A stretch of 64,000 nucleotides of DNA from Winogradskyella pelagia (GTDB taxonomy: Bacteria > Bacteroidota > Bacteroidia > Flavobacteriales > Flavobacteriaceae). Below are positions 38,189-46,676 of the stretch, piece by piece; within the stretch, counting starts at the first letter, position 1; the number at the start of each line of letters is the position of its first letter. Under the pieces are notes generated by a model. It was not told the DNA's origin and did no database searches. It saw nothing but the letters and a program-made list of their open reading frames with translations. Location: contig NZ_JAGEVF010000012.1 in the NCBI RefSeq assembly GCF_017581965.1, forward strand, positions 1-64,000. The letters are read 5' to 3'. Both the position numbers and the translations under genes were made by a program.

Positions 38189-39018
38189 TGGAAAGACTTT
38201 CAGTTGATGCCATATGCGAAAAAATTCAATCGGAAGAAACGTTCCATGCGGTATCCAACGATTATGGGTTTACTATAAAAATAGATAGTTACGTACATTA
38301 TGTATGCGGTGCCATACATGATGGTCATCAATTTAGGAAAGACTTATGGGATAACTGCTTGCATTCTGAATACGATAGGTGGTATGAAGAAGATCCGGAA
38401 ACCAAGAATATGATTCAATCACATCCTATTGTGATTTCAGGTAGAGATTCTCGCTTTGAATATGATTTAAATAGATTCCCTGAAGAAGCCGTCTTTGAAA
38501 CCGCTTGGGGGAAACAACTATGGAGAGAACCATTGTCAGAATCTGAGAAGTCTTTTAGCTTAACAAAACATGCCAATTTTTATAAAGTTGTATCGACTTT
38601 AATTTCTAAACTAGAGGAGAAGTTTGGTATTTGTGTTGTTTATGATATGCATAGCTATAATTGGAAACGTTGGGATAGAGAAGTACCAACTTGGAATTTA
38701 GGAACTTCCAACATAGATAATGAACGCTTTGGAGGCCTTATTGAGATTTGGCGTAAAGATTTAGAGGCTATAAATTTACCGCATTCAATTAAACAGACTG
38801 CAAAAATCAATGATACATTTTACGGCAATGGCTATTTTCTGAGGTTTATAACCAATAATTTTAGCAATACTCTTGTTTTAGCAACGGAAATAGCAAAAGT
38901 GTATTGTGATGAGTATAACCAAATCATTTTTCCAGAGGTTGTGGAGGCAGTAGAAGACCAACTTAAAGAATTAATTCCAAAGCACGCTCAACTTTTTTTC
39001 AATACGTTTAAGACTTAA
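38188..39018 (+). CDS. N-formylglutamate amidohydrolase-like enzyme
   Basis: A 276-residue protein starting at ATG 38188; an in-frame ATG 30 bases upstream would overlap the previous gene further. It belongs to the N-formylglutamate amidohydrolase (HutG-like) family: GAIHDGHQFRKDLWD (metal site), HPIVISGRDSRFEYDLNR, VVYDMHSYNWKR (second metal site), NDTFYGNGYF. HutG cleaves N-formyl-glutamate; bacterial paralogues outside the hut cluster are likely to act on other N-acyl or isopeptide bonds. Stop overlaps the next ATG (TAATG), so this and DUF1704 are translated as a coupled pair. Confidence 0.82.
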   Translation: MERLSVDAICEKIQSEETFHAVSNDYGFTIKIDSYVHYVCGAIHDGHQFRKDLWDNCLHSEYDRWYEEDPETKNMIQSHPIVISGRDSRFEYDLNRFPEEAVFETAWGKQLWREPLSESEKSFSLTKHANFYKVVSTLISKLEEKFGICVVYDMHSYNWKRWDREVPTWNLGTSNIDNERFGGLIEIWRKDLEAINLPHSIKQTAKINDTFYGNGYFLRFITNNFSNTLVLATEIAKVYCDEYNQIIFPEVVEAVEDQLKELIPKHAQLFFNTFKT

Positions 39019-40178
39019 TGGCACAGATTAAAACAACTAAAGAATTTCAGGATCTTTTTGAAATAGATGCCAATATTAATCGGTTGGTAAAGAATATAGA
39101 ATTACTTAATTATATCAATCCACAAAATATCGCGGCTGAGAAAAAGAAGTTCTATTCGTCCAAGTATAACTATGAGCCTCAATTTAAATATCCTAAAATT
39201 AGGTTTAATGGTTATAAACTACATCGTTTGTTTTTCTCCCAACGTCTCGAGCGCATTGAAGACGACGCAATAAGGCAATTATATGAGGATATCATCTACG
39301 AGTATTCTGGTCTAATAGAATGTATTGAAACCATTGGGCAAGGACGTAAATTCTATTACAATAGTTTAAAAAGTTTCGGTACACCAACGGAGCGTTCAAT
39401 AGAGAATGCCAAGTTTATTCTTCGTTTTGATGATTCTGAATTTAATGAAGAGCTGTTGCCACTTTACAATGCGCAAGAAGCTCGCGAATATTTTGATGAG
39501 TTCTCTAAGCGATACGACTTTAAATACAATATTAGGATTTCAAACAATCTTTCTGCAGCTGCAATGGTCCTAAACAATACGCAGACACTTGTTTTACGAA
39601 AGAGCCATAAATTTAGCCTAAACCAGTTAAAGGTACTAACCAACCATGAAATTGGAGTACATATGGTAACGACATTCAATGGTCTTGAGCAGCCTTTAAA
39701 AATATTCTCAAATGGATTCCCAAATAATGTAGAGTCCCAAGAGGGATTGGCCGTTTACTCAGAGTTTATGAGCGGTTGTTTAACTATAGAACGCTTAAAA
39801 GAATTGGCATTTAGGGTAATTGCGGTAGATAGTTTGCATAAAGGTTATGATTTTTCAGACACCTTCCATTTATTACATAATCAGCATAAGCTAAATAGGG
39901 ACAAGGCATTTGCCATAACCTTACGAGTTCATAGAGGTGGGGGTTTCACTAAGGACCATTTATATTTAAAAGGTATACGTAATATCTATAAATATGCCAA
40001 AGAAGGTAAAGATTTGGGATTACTACTTACAGGTAAGGTTAGTGAAGAATATATTCCCACAATTAAAAAGCTCAAGAAATTTGGTTTGGCAATAGATGCT
40101 AAATATTTTACAGATGCATACGTATCTAATGATAACAAAGATTCTAATCTTGATTTTATCCTACGAAGCTTAAAATAG
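39018..40178 (+). CDS. DUF1704/QEGLA-motif metallopeptidase (MATCAP-family)
   Basis: A 386-residue protein of PF08014. The zinc motif HEIGVH is at residues 210-215 (His210, Glu211, His215) and the family-defining QEGLA at 241-245, whose Glu242 is the third ligand position. Eukaryotic members (MATCAP1/KIAA0895L) are carboxypeptidases that remove the C-terminal tyrosine of alpha-tubulin; bacterial members are annotated as flavohemoglobin-expression modulating QEGLA proteins with no known substrate. The N-terminal 140 residues are helical and rich in Tyr and Asn. It is the last gene of the ligase-TerB-like-amidohydrolase-peptidase unit. Confidence 0.85.
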   Translation: MAQIKTTKEFQDLFEIDANINRLVKNIELLNYINPQNIAAEKKKFYSSKYNYEPQFKYPKIRFNGYKLHRLFFSQRLERIEDDAIRQLYEDIIYEYSGLIECIETIGQGRKFYYNSLKSFGTPTERSIENAKFILRFDDSEFNEELLPLYNAQEAREYFDEFSKRYDFKYNIRISNNLSAAAMVLNNTQTLVLRKSHKFSLNQLKVLTNHEIGVHMVTTFNGLEQPLKIFSNGFPNNVESQEGLAVYSEFMSGCLTIERLKELAFRVIAVDSLHKGYDFSDTFHLLHNQHKLNRDKAFAITLRVHRGGGFTKDHLYLKGIRNIYKYAKEGKDLGLLLTGKVSEEYIPTIKKLKKFGLAIDAKYFTDAYVSNDNKDSNLDFILRSLK

Positions 40179-40687
40179 TTTTATTCAAATTAGAAAACCC
40201 CAAAGCTAGTCTTTCATTTACCAATTTCTGATACTACTAAAAGGTTAGACATATCTTTTAATAGAATCTCACTCATTCCTTATTAACAGAAATAAGGGTC
40301 AAATTAACACTATCTAGCTTTGAGGATTAGATCAACCCTTAACTATAAACTAGTTTAACTTCTATAAAACGAATGTAAGAACTTAAAGCTTAGGTTAAAA
40401 CCAGTAATGAGTAAAAAGGCCTAAATCTAATGTTAGAACCACTTTATAATGAGCCTTTAGTTTTAATTTAAACAGTTTATAGATGTTTTTTGCATTAGTT
40501 ATAACTTAGGCTTAGATAAGGGCTACATATCGATTTTTTAATTATAGAACTTTATTATACCGTATTTTTAATTCGCAAAATGTGCTATTAATCAATGGTT
40601 GTTCCCTCAACAAAACCGTTGGATTAAGTTTTGTAGAATTAAGTTGTTAATGAAAAAGCCTTATGGAACCTGTTCTGTAAGGTTTTT
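40179..40687. other. Gene-free region, 500 bases, with several inverted repeats
   Basis: No ORF of note. Inverted pair CCCCAAAGCTAG (about 40199) and CTAGCTTTGAGG (about 40315), one mismatch; a local hairpin CCTTATT/AATAAGG at about 40278-40297; AAGGGT and ACCCTT near 40296 and 40336; a perfect 12-base palindrome TAAACTAGTTTA near 40345; and repeated CTTAGG/TTAGA words downstream. It could be a small RNA, a decayed element or chance in AT-rich DNA. Confidence 0.4.
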
Positions 40688-40690
40688 TTA
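40653..40690. terminator. Bidirectional terminator, DUF1704 unit / DCC gene
   Basis: Twelve-pair stem (40653-40664 with 40677-40688, including two G-U pairs) with a twelve-base loop, A tract on the left arm and T tract on the right. It overlaps the stop codon of the DCC gene (40688-40690). It lies about 475 bases past the DUF1704 stop, so the plus-strand unit may have a long 3' tail. Confidence 0.6.
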
Positions 40691-41110
40691 ATTGATAAAT
40701 TTGGCCTGAAGCTCGGGCGTGGGAATCATGCAAGCTTCTTTTTTTCCAAACCAATTGTACCTATGCTTAGCAACGATATCATACACCCAATTTCTTATAA
40801 AATTAGGAACAATTAAAAAAATTGTGGCTAGATTAGTAGGGAAGCCAAGTTTTTTGGCAATATTTAGAGCAGCCGAGGATTTAATCTTAAGGGTATGGTT
40901 TGCTGGTGAGTAGAGCAAAATAGAATCTGTTTTATCTGTATCGATATTAAACGTTTCTATTATAGAATTTCCCACTTTACTCTGTAAAGGGGCAAATAAA
41001 AAATGGTTCTCGTTGTCGTGTTTAATAACAAATAAAACACTGCTGTTACAGAGATTACATACGCCGTCAAAAACGATGAGTTCCTTATCTTTAGGTATAC
41101 TATCAATCAC
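40688..41110 (-). CDS. DCC-family thiol-disulfide oxidoreductase (DUF393)
   Basis: A 140-residue protein of the DCC family. VFDGVCNLCNSSVLFVIKHD at 13-32 includes the two-cysteine CNLC active motif (residues 18 and 21), the pattern that gives the family its name (DGDCxxC). It is thought to be a thioredoxin-like redox enzyme. A GTG start at 41110 lies 22 bases after the TPR regulator gene, on the same strand. Substrate unknown. Confidence 0.82.
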   Translation of the reverse strand: MIDSIPKDKELIVFDGVCNLCNSSVLFVIKHDNENHFLFAPLQSKVGNSIIETFNIDTDKTDSILLYSPANHTLKIKSSAALNIAKKLGFPTNLATIFLIVPNFIRNWVYDIVAKHRYNWFGKKEACMIPTPELQAKFIN

Positions 41111-41132
41111 AATACAAAGATAGGTATTACAC

Positions 41133-43025
41133 TTATAGCGAATTTAAAAATTGGGTTAAATCTATATCCCTATCCAAAGCGAGTTTACTTTTAAGCCTGT
41201 ATTTAGATTTTTTGACACTATCCGGCTGTACGTTGAGCATAGAGGCAATTTCCTTGGTTGTTAAATTCATCCTCAAAAATGAGGCTAAACGGATATCTTT
41301 CTCAGTTATTTCCTTAGATATTGACTTAAGTTTTTCATCAAAATTATTGTGTACTTCAGAAAAGTAAGATTTAAAGACCTCCCAATCTCTATCCTCTGCA
41401 CTTTCTTTTTTAAGCAACATAACAAGCCGTCTAAATTCTACCTTAAATAATTCAGGAGATTGTTTAATTTTTTCCAGATTGTCTTTCAATTCTTGAATAA
41501 AGGTGTTTTTTTGCACCAGATGAAGGGTTTGTGAGGCTAATTCCTTCTTTTTAAACTCTATTTCTTGCTTGAAAATTGCTTCTTGTTTCTCTCGTTCGAT
41601 TTTATTTTTCTTAATGCGCTGTTTGAATCCAAAAAAGAGCAATCCAGAAATGACTATGAATGAAAACATTCCAATGCCATAAAGTGTTTTGGTAAGCTTA
41701 TCATTTTCAGATTTAGCATTCAACGTCTTTATTTCTTCTTTCTGCAATGCAATTTCAGCCTTATTCTTTTCTGTTTCATAAATGGTTTTAAGTTCTTCGA
41801 TTTGTTGTGCTTTTTTAATATCAAACAAACTATCATTAATCTTTTGGGATTCCTTTAAATAATAAATAGCAGGTTTGGCCTTTTTTGATTTCAACAAGAT
41901 GTCAGACTGGAGTTTGTAATAATCTGCTAAATATGGTAAGGCACCCATGGACTTGGTTATTGATATGGCCTTATTGTTATTGCTTAAGGCATTCGACAAG
42001 TTGTTAAGTTCGTAATCAATTTTAGATAATCCATTATATGCGTTGGCTAAACCCAATTGAAGGTTTTCAGATTCGGTAATGGTCTTTGCTTCAAGAAATA
42101 GCCTTTTGGCTTCGCTGAAATTTTTATTGATTAATTCTAATTCTGCAAGGTTGTGCATGCTATTTGTGAGCGACATTTTATTTTCAACCGCCTTAGAGTT
42201 TTCGATGGCTAGGTCAAATTGTACTTTAGCTTGGCTATAATTATTTAGATTTTGATAAGAAATACCTAGAGAGTTATGGGCATATGCGGCATACATTTTA
42301 TCATCAAGCTTTTCGTATATGTCAATGGCTTGTTTAAAATACTTAATCGAAGATTTGTGGTTTTTTAGAGCAGATTCAATGTCGCCAACCTGTTTTAATG
42401 CATCCGCAGTTCTTGATTCGTGATTAATGGACTCAAAACACTTTAAGCCCTCCAGGGCTTCTTGTAGTGCCAATTTGTAATTGCCTTTTTCAATATATAT
42501 GTTGGCTAATGAATTATGCTGTGCACCAATAAACTTCGTCTTTAAATCACCTTCTGCCTCATTTTCCCTTATAGACTGTAAGGTTTCTTTTGTAAGTGTA
42601 ATGGCCTCATTTAAATCTCCATTTATTCTTTTAATATCTGCAATAGAATGATTAACGAAAATGATGCCTCTAGTGCTTTTTATATCTTTGAAATATTGTT
42701 TTCCGATGTTGTAATAATATAAGGCCGAGTCATTCTCGCCTCTGTTAGAATAGTAATTGCCCAAGTGCATATGGCCTACACCAAGTCCTTTGATATAATT
42801 AATTCTTTTTGATATTTCGAGTTCTTGCAAGGCGTACTGTTTGGCTTCCTCTGGTTGAGAAAACATGAGCTTTTCATGAAGTAAGGTTAAAATTGAGACT
42901 TTGATAGAATCATTTTCACTTCTGTTTTTCAATTCAAGTTTTAGACTATCGATGAGTTGTTTTTGTTGTGAAAAACTAAATTGGGTAAGTGTTGTAGCAA
43001 TTAAAATGAAAATGATTTTTCTCAT
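41133..43025 (-). CDS. TPR-repeat membrane sensor with LuxR-type HTH
   Basis: A 630-residue one-component regulator: signal peptide or N-terminal membrane signal (residues 1-19, ending SFSQQ), about 8-9 tetratricopeptide repeats (80-420), a coiled-coil, a single transmembrane helix near 450 (LYGIGMFSFIVISGLLFFGF), a further coiled coil, then a C-terminal LuxR-type HTH (ITEKDIRLASFLRMNLTTKEIASMLNVQ). Bacteroidota use this layout to sense protein ligands in the periplasm and regulate genes by the cytoplasmic HTH. Target unknown. The DCC gene follows in the same unit. Confidence 0.85.
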   Translation of the reverse strand: MRKIIFILIATTLTQFSFSQQKQLIDSLKLELKNRSENDSIKVSILTLLHEKLMFSQPEEAKQYALQELEISKRINYIKGLGVGHMHLGNYYSNRGENDSALYYYNIGKQYFKDIKSTRGIIFVNHSIADIKRINGDLNEAITLTKETLQSIRENEAEGDLKTKFIGAQHNSLANIYIEKGNYKLALQEALEGLKCFESINHESRTADALKQVGDIESALKNHKSSIKYFKQAIDIYEKLDDKMYAAYAHNSLGISYQNLNNYSQAKVQFDLAIENSKAVENKMSLTNSMHNLAELELINKNFSEAKRLFLEAKTITESENLQLGLANAYNGLSKIDYELNNLSNALSNNNKAISITKSMGALPYLADYYKLQSDILLKSKKAKPAIYYLKESQKINDSLFDIKKAQQIEELKTIYETEKNKAEIALQKEEIKTLNAKSENDKLTKTLYGIGMFSFIVISGLLFFGFKQRIKKNKIEREKQEAIFKQEIEFKKKELASQTLHLVQKNTFIQELKDNLEKIKQSPELFKVEFRRLVMLLKKESAEDRDWEVFKSYFSEVHNNFDEKLKSISKEITEKDIRLASFLRMNLTTKEIASMLNVQPDSVKKSKYRLKSKLALDRDIDLTQFLNSL

Positions 43026-43371
43026 AATCTCAATTAATACGGATGTTGTACCGTGTTCTGTGTAAGTACTTTAATTATCCACTGGGATATCAACCTCAAA
43101 ACGTAAAAAAGTACCTGTAATTCTTTGCTCTAAGATAGCGATAATACCGAAATTTTTAACCGAAAAATATAATTGCCTTAAAATGAGTTAATTTAAAATA
43201 GACACGGGATCCTATTACCTAACAAAACACGATGGACTTAAAAGTCTCTAGGTGTTCTGTACGTTCCAAATTTGGTTTAATACTGATTAAGGATTCCAAA
43301 TATTAAGGAGTAAACCTATTGGGAACTAGTGTAGTGGTTCAAAATGGCTAAATCTTAAATTACAGTTGGTC
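43026..43371. other. Gene-free region with a possible decayed coding fragment
   Basis: No intact gene. On the minus strand a stop-free run of about 47 codons (43213 to 43071) reads as a plausible protein tail (NFGIIAILEQRITGTFLRFE) and ends in TAA, with no start. It may be a relic. The motif GTGTTCTGT occurs twice (about 43052 and 43251). Nothing else stands out. Confidence 0.4.
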
Positions 43372-45543
43372 TTACTTCTTTTTAGATTCAACTAATTCCA
43401 ACAAATCAACGCTTACGTTGGTTGTAAACATACCATAATTAACAATGGCTTTATTTTTTTCCAAGCCATCAATACTACCAACCGCTTTACCATCGTGCAT
43501 GCGAACTCTATCACCAATTTTGAGTACGGGTTTAGGAGGTGCGGGCTTTTCTTTTTCTAGTTGTTTGGCTTGTTTTTTCTTCTTACGAATTATTTCTACT
43601 TTTTTCTCGGCCTCTTTCTGTATTTGCTTTTCTTTGGCCTTTTCAGCGCGTTTTTGTTTGGCTGATGTTTTTTTACGTTTGGCATTTTCTATTTGCACCA
43701 ATCTAAAAAGTTCGCTCATAAGTTCGCGCTTACGCTTATTATTAAAAAACTTTTCTGCCAAATCATTTACCTTTTGTCCTAGGTAAATAAGGCGTTGGTT
43801 GCTATCATATAACTCCTGATAACTTTCTAATTTCTTTTGGATTTTGAGATTAGTTTCCTCTAATTTTTCTGCCTCAGACAATTTCTTTTTCTCATTTTCC
43901 TTTAGTGAGCGCTCTGTACGTTCTAATTTACTACGCTCTTTTTGTAGTTTGGCAATGGTTGCATCAAAGCGTACTTTGCCACGTTCAATTTTCTTTTTTG
44001 ATTTATTGATTAAATTGTATGGAATGCCATTTTTCTGAGCAACTTCAAAGGTAAAGGAGCTCCCTGCTTGTCCAATTACCAACCTGTACATGGGTTCTAA
44101 ACTTCGCTCATTAAAAAGCATGTTGGCATTCTTCATATAGGGCAATTCGTTTGCCAATAGCTTAAGGTTAGAATAGTGTGTTGTAATTATACCGTAGGCA
44201 CCACGATCATAAAATACCTCTAAAAAGGTTTCGGCTAGGGCGCCACCTAATTCAGGATCGCTACCTGTACCAAATTCATCAATTAAAAACAAGGTGTTTT
44301 TATTAACTTTTTTAAGAAAGTAATTCATTTGCTTGAGGCGATAGCTATAGGTGCTCAAATGATTTTCTATTGACTGATTGTCTCCAATATCACTTAAAAT
44401 TCTATCAAATAAGCACACCGTACTACGTTCATGTACAGGAATTAGCATGCCACTTTGTAACATCACTTGTAATAAACCAACAGTTTTTAGGGTAATACTT
44501 TTTCCGCCGGCATTAGGTCCAGAAATGACAATAATTCTACCGTCATCTGTTAATTTTATAGTTTGCGGAAATGTAGTTTTACCAGTTTCTTTATTAGTTA
44601 AGTAGAGTAGAGGATGATAGGCATCACGAATATAAAATTCTCGTTTTTCGTTAATCTCTGGCAAAATAGCATTCATGCTCTGCGCATATTTTGCTTTTGC
44701 AGAAATAAGATCAATTTTAGTTAAAAACGATTGGTACTTTTCAAGCAGAGGTAAAAATAAACGGATATAATCTGTTAATTCCTTGAGAATTTTTATGACT
44801 TCTTCTTTTTCTTCATACTCAAGGTTATTAAGTTCTCTCGAGTATTGAAGTGTTGTTTCGGGCTCGATATAAACGATACTACCTGTTTTACTTCCACCCA
44901 TAATGGCGCCGTGTACCTTTTTACGGTACATAGCTTTAACCGCGAGGACACGCTTATTTTCTACAACGGATTCTCTTATATCGTCTAAATAATCTAGGTT
45001 GTGATAACGATTTAAGGCTGAAGTAAAACTACTATTTATTTTCCCTTTTACGCTGTTTAACGATTTCCTAAGGCTATTAAGTTGTGGTGAGGCGTTGTCT
45101 TTGATATCTCCAAAGCGGTCAACAACAGCATCTACTTGCTCAATAATAGAAGTGGTGTGCTCAATCGGTTGACTTAAGTTATGAAGTTGAGAATAATACT
45201 CTTTGAACTTTTTGAGAAATTTTAAAATTGTATTTACCGTTAGCGACATACTCACTAAGCGCTGAAAGCTTTTAACTTCTAGATATGTGTTTTCAATGGT
45301 TAATAACTTGAGTTCTTTGGTAATAGCATCAAAGCCATGATTTGGTATGCGGTTATCATTGTCAAAAGAAGATAAGTATTCGTTGGTATATGCAAGTTCA
45401 GTTTTGAGCTGTTCGGTATCTTCAAATGGTAAAATATCAAGTGCTTCAGCTTTACCTAGATGAGAAACACAGTACTCGCTGACTTGTTCTAATACCCTAG
45501 AAAGCTCTAAATCTTCTAATGTTTTTTTATGTATACTGATCAT
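43372..45543 (-). CDS. mutS2: MutS2-type endonuclease/ATPase without Smr domain
   Basis: A 723-residue MutS2, starting at ATG 45543 (MISIHKKTLEDLEL). ABC ATPase motifs: Walker A SGPNAGGKSITLKT near residue 340, Walker B FLIDEFGTGSDPELGGALAE, H-loop ITTHYSNLK. A long charged coiled coil (about 530-680) and a KOW-like domain (KIGDRVRMHDGKAVGSIDG) end the protein. The C-terminal Smr nuclease domain of Bacillus MutS2 is missing. MutS2 suppresses homologous recombination or, in other bacteria, rescues collided ribosomes. Divergent from ung, each with its own -7 element. Confidence 0.92.
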   Translation of the reverse strand: MISIHKKTLEDLELSRVLEQVSEYCVSHLGKAEALDILPFEDTEQLKTELAYTNEYLSSFDNDNRIPNHGFDAITKELKLLTIENTYLEVKSFQRLVSMSLTVNTILKFLKKFKEYYSQLHNLSQPIEHTTSIIEQVDAVVDRFGDIKDNASPQLNSLRKSLNSVKGKINSSFTSALNRYHNLDYLDDIRESVVENKRVLAVKAMYRKKVHGAIMGGSKTGSIVYIEPETTLQYSRELNNLEYEEKEEVIKILKELTDYIRLFLPLLEKYQSFLTKIDLISAKAKYAQSMNAILPEINEKREFYIRDAYHPLLYLTNKETGKTTFPQTIKLTDDGRIIVISGPNAGGKSITLKTVGLLQVMLQSGMLIPVHERSTVCLFDRILSDIGDNQSIENHLSTYSYRLKQMNYFLKKVNKNTLFLIDEFGTGSDPELGGALAETFLEVFYDRGAYGIITTHYSNLKLLANELPYMKNANMLFNERSLEPMYRLVIGQAGSSFTFEVAQKNGIPYNLINKSKKKIERGKVRFDATIAKLQKERSKLERTERSLKENEKKKLSEAEKLEETNLKIQKKLESYQELYDSNQRLIYLGQKVNDLAEKFFNNKRKRELMSELFRLVQIENAKRKKTSAKQKRAEKAKEKQIQKEAEKKVEIIRKKKKQAKQLEKEKPAPPKPVLKIGDRVRMHDGKAVGSIDGLEKNKAIVNYGMFTTNVSVDLLELVESKKK

Positions 45544-45594
45544 GGTAATTTTAAGATACCAGATTATCACTGGTAATACTCAATTTTAAAGTTG

Positions 45595-45602
45595 CAAATT
45601 TA
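45595..45602 (-). promoter_or_regulatory. Promoter -7 element for mutS2
   Basis: TAAATTTG on the minus strand, exact TAnnTTTG; TTAG at a 20-base spacing may serve as -33. The leader between this and the ATG contains a 6-bp hairpin TACCAG/CTGGTA (45557-45575). Confidence 0.5.
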
Positions 45603-45657
45603 ACTTAAATAAGGTGATGTGCCTAATGGCTTATGACGGTTTTAAGACAACTAGTTT

Positions 45658-45665
45658 TATATTTG
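45658..45665 (+). promoter_or_regulatory. Promoter -7 element for ung, implying a near-leaderless transcript
   Basis: TATATTTG, exact TAnnTTTG, ending four bases before the ung ATG (45670). With +1 about four to six bases after the element the mRNA would have almost no leader. TATG with a 22-base spacer could be a weak -33. Confidence 0.45.
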
Positions 45666-45669
45666 CTAG

Positions 45670-46344
45670 ATGAAATTAAGCATAGACGATAGTTGGAAAA
45701 CCATATTGCAGTTAGAGTTTGAAAAGCCCTATTTTCAATCTTTGGTAGAATTTGTCAAACAGGAATATTTAACCCACAGCTGCTACCCAAAAGGTGGAGA
45801 TATTTTTAACGCTTTCAATCACTGTACATTCAATGATGTAAAAGTGGTAATCATTGGTCAAGACCCATATCATGGAGTTGGGCAGGCTAATGGGCTCTGT
45901 TTTTCTGTGAATGAAGGAGTTGTGCATCCACCATCGTTAGTAAATATATTTAAAGAACTGGGAGAAGACTTAAAAGTCCCCTATCCTAAAAGTGGTAATT
46001 TGATGCCGTGGGCAGATCAAGGAGTCTTTCTATTAAATGCAACATTGACCGTAAGAGCACACCAAGCAGGCAGCCATCAAGGAAAGGGCTGGGAGCAATT
46101 CACAGATGCAGTAATAAGTAAAATTAGCGAACATAGAAAAGGTGTTGTGTTTTTGCTATGGGGTGGATTCGCCAAGAAAAAAATAAAACTGATAGACAGG
46201 CGTAAGCATCATATCTTGCAGACAGGCCATCCTTCACCATTAAGCGCAAATAGAGGCTACTGGTTTGGAAATAGACATTTCAGCTCTACTAACTCCCTGT
46301 TGCAGCAAGTCGGCGAGAAGGCAATTGATTGGAAAATACCTTAG
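45670..46344 (+). CDS. ung: Uracil-DNA glycosylase, family 1
   Basis: A 224-residue UDG. Catalytic motif GQDPYHGVGQANGLCFSV holds Asp65 and His68; HPSPLSANRGYWFGNRHFS is the Leu intercalation/His loop. It cuts uracil from DNA after cytosine deamination or dUTP incorporation. Family length is about 225. Convergent with a small membrane-protein gene whose 3' end lies antisense to the last 56 bases of ung. Confidence 0.96.
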   Translation: MKLSIDDSWKTILQLEFEKPYFQSLVEFVKQEYLTHSCYPKGGDIFNAFNHCTFNDVKVVIIGQDPYHGVGQANGLCFSVNEGVVHPPSLVNIFKELGEDLKVPYPKSGNLMPWADQGVFLLNATLTVRAHQAGSHQGKGWEQFTDAVISKISEHRKGVVFLLWGGFAKKKIKLIDRRKHHILQTGHPSPLSANRGYWFGNRHFSSTNSLLQQVGEKAIDWKIP

Positions 46345-46474
46345 ACTTCTCTTCCTTAATAATCCTTGGTTGTTGCACCGAGGATTTCTTAGTGGTTTTG
46401 TTACAACTGAAAAAAAGCAGGACAAAGTTTATTGCGACTAAAAATGCTAAAACTAGCGTAATTGTAAGAATCAT
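46289..46474 (-). CDS. Small membrane-anchored protein overlapping ung
   Basis: A 61-residue protein with an N-terminal transmembrane helix (residues 1-22, ILTITLVLAFLVAINFVLLF) followed by a cysteine (SCNK), then a basic tail. It overlaps the last 56 bases of ung on the opposite strand. The hydrophobic N-terminus could also be a lipoprotein signal ending at LFFSC (Cys24). I believe similar short proteins occur next to ung in Flavobacteriaceae, but this is from memory. The ending RRLAATGS reads as a genuine tail. Confidence 0.5.
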   Translation of the reverse strand: MILTITLVLAFLVAINFVLLFFSCNKTTKKSSVQQPRIIKEEKSKVFSNQLPSRRLAATGS

Positions 46475-46676
46475 ATTAGTCTAATCGTTTGGTTAATAGC
46501 TTCGATTTGGTTAAACAAATGTAATTAAAAAATTGAATTATAGAAAGTTATGAACAAAAAGTGTAAGAAACCATGCCAAAACCATTAACACTATTTAACG
46601 CTTTTTATCGATTATTACTGATGTTAAGCGGTTTTTGATTAGCTAGAATAAAATAAAGAAAATACTAAAAAAAGAG

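Noticed and set aside
43445..43786. Plus-strand open frame of 113 codons, rich in Phe/Ser/Leu
   Set aside because: Antisense to the Lys/Glu-rich coiled coil of mutS2; such frames arise from that composition.
46488..46514. Direct repeat TTTGGTTAA twice, 18 bases apart
   Set aside because: Upstream of the small ung-overlapping gene but short and not at a recognisable promoter position; may be chance.
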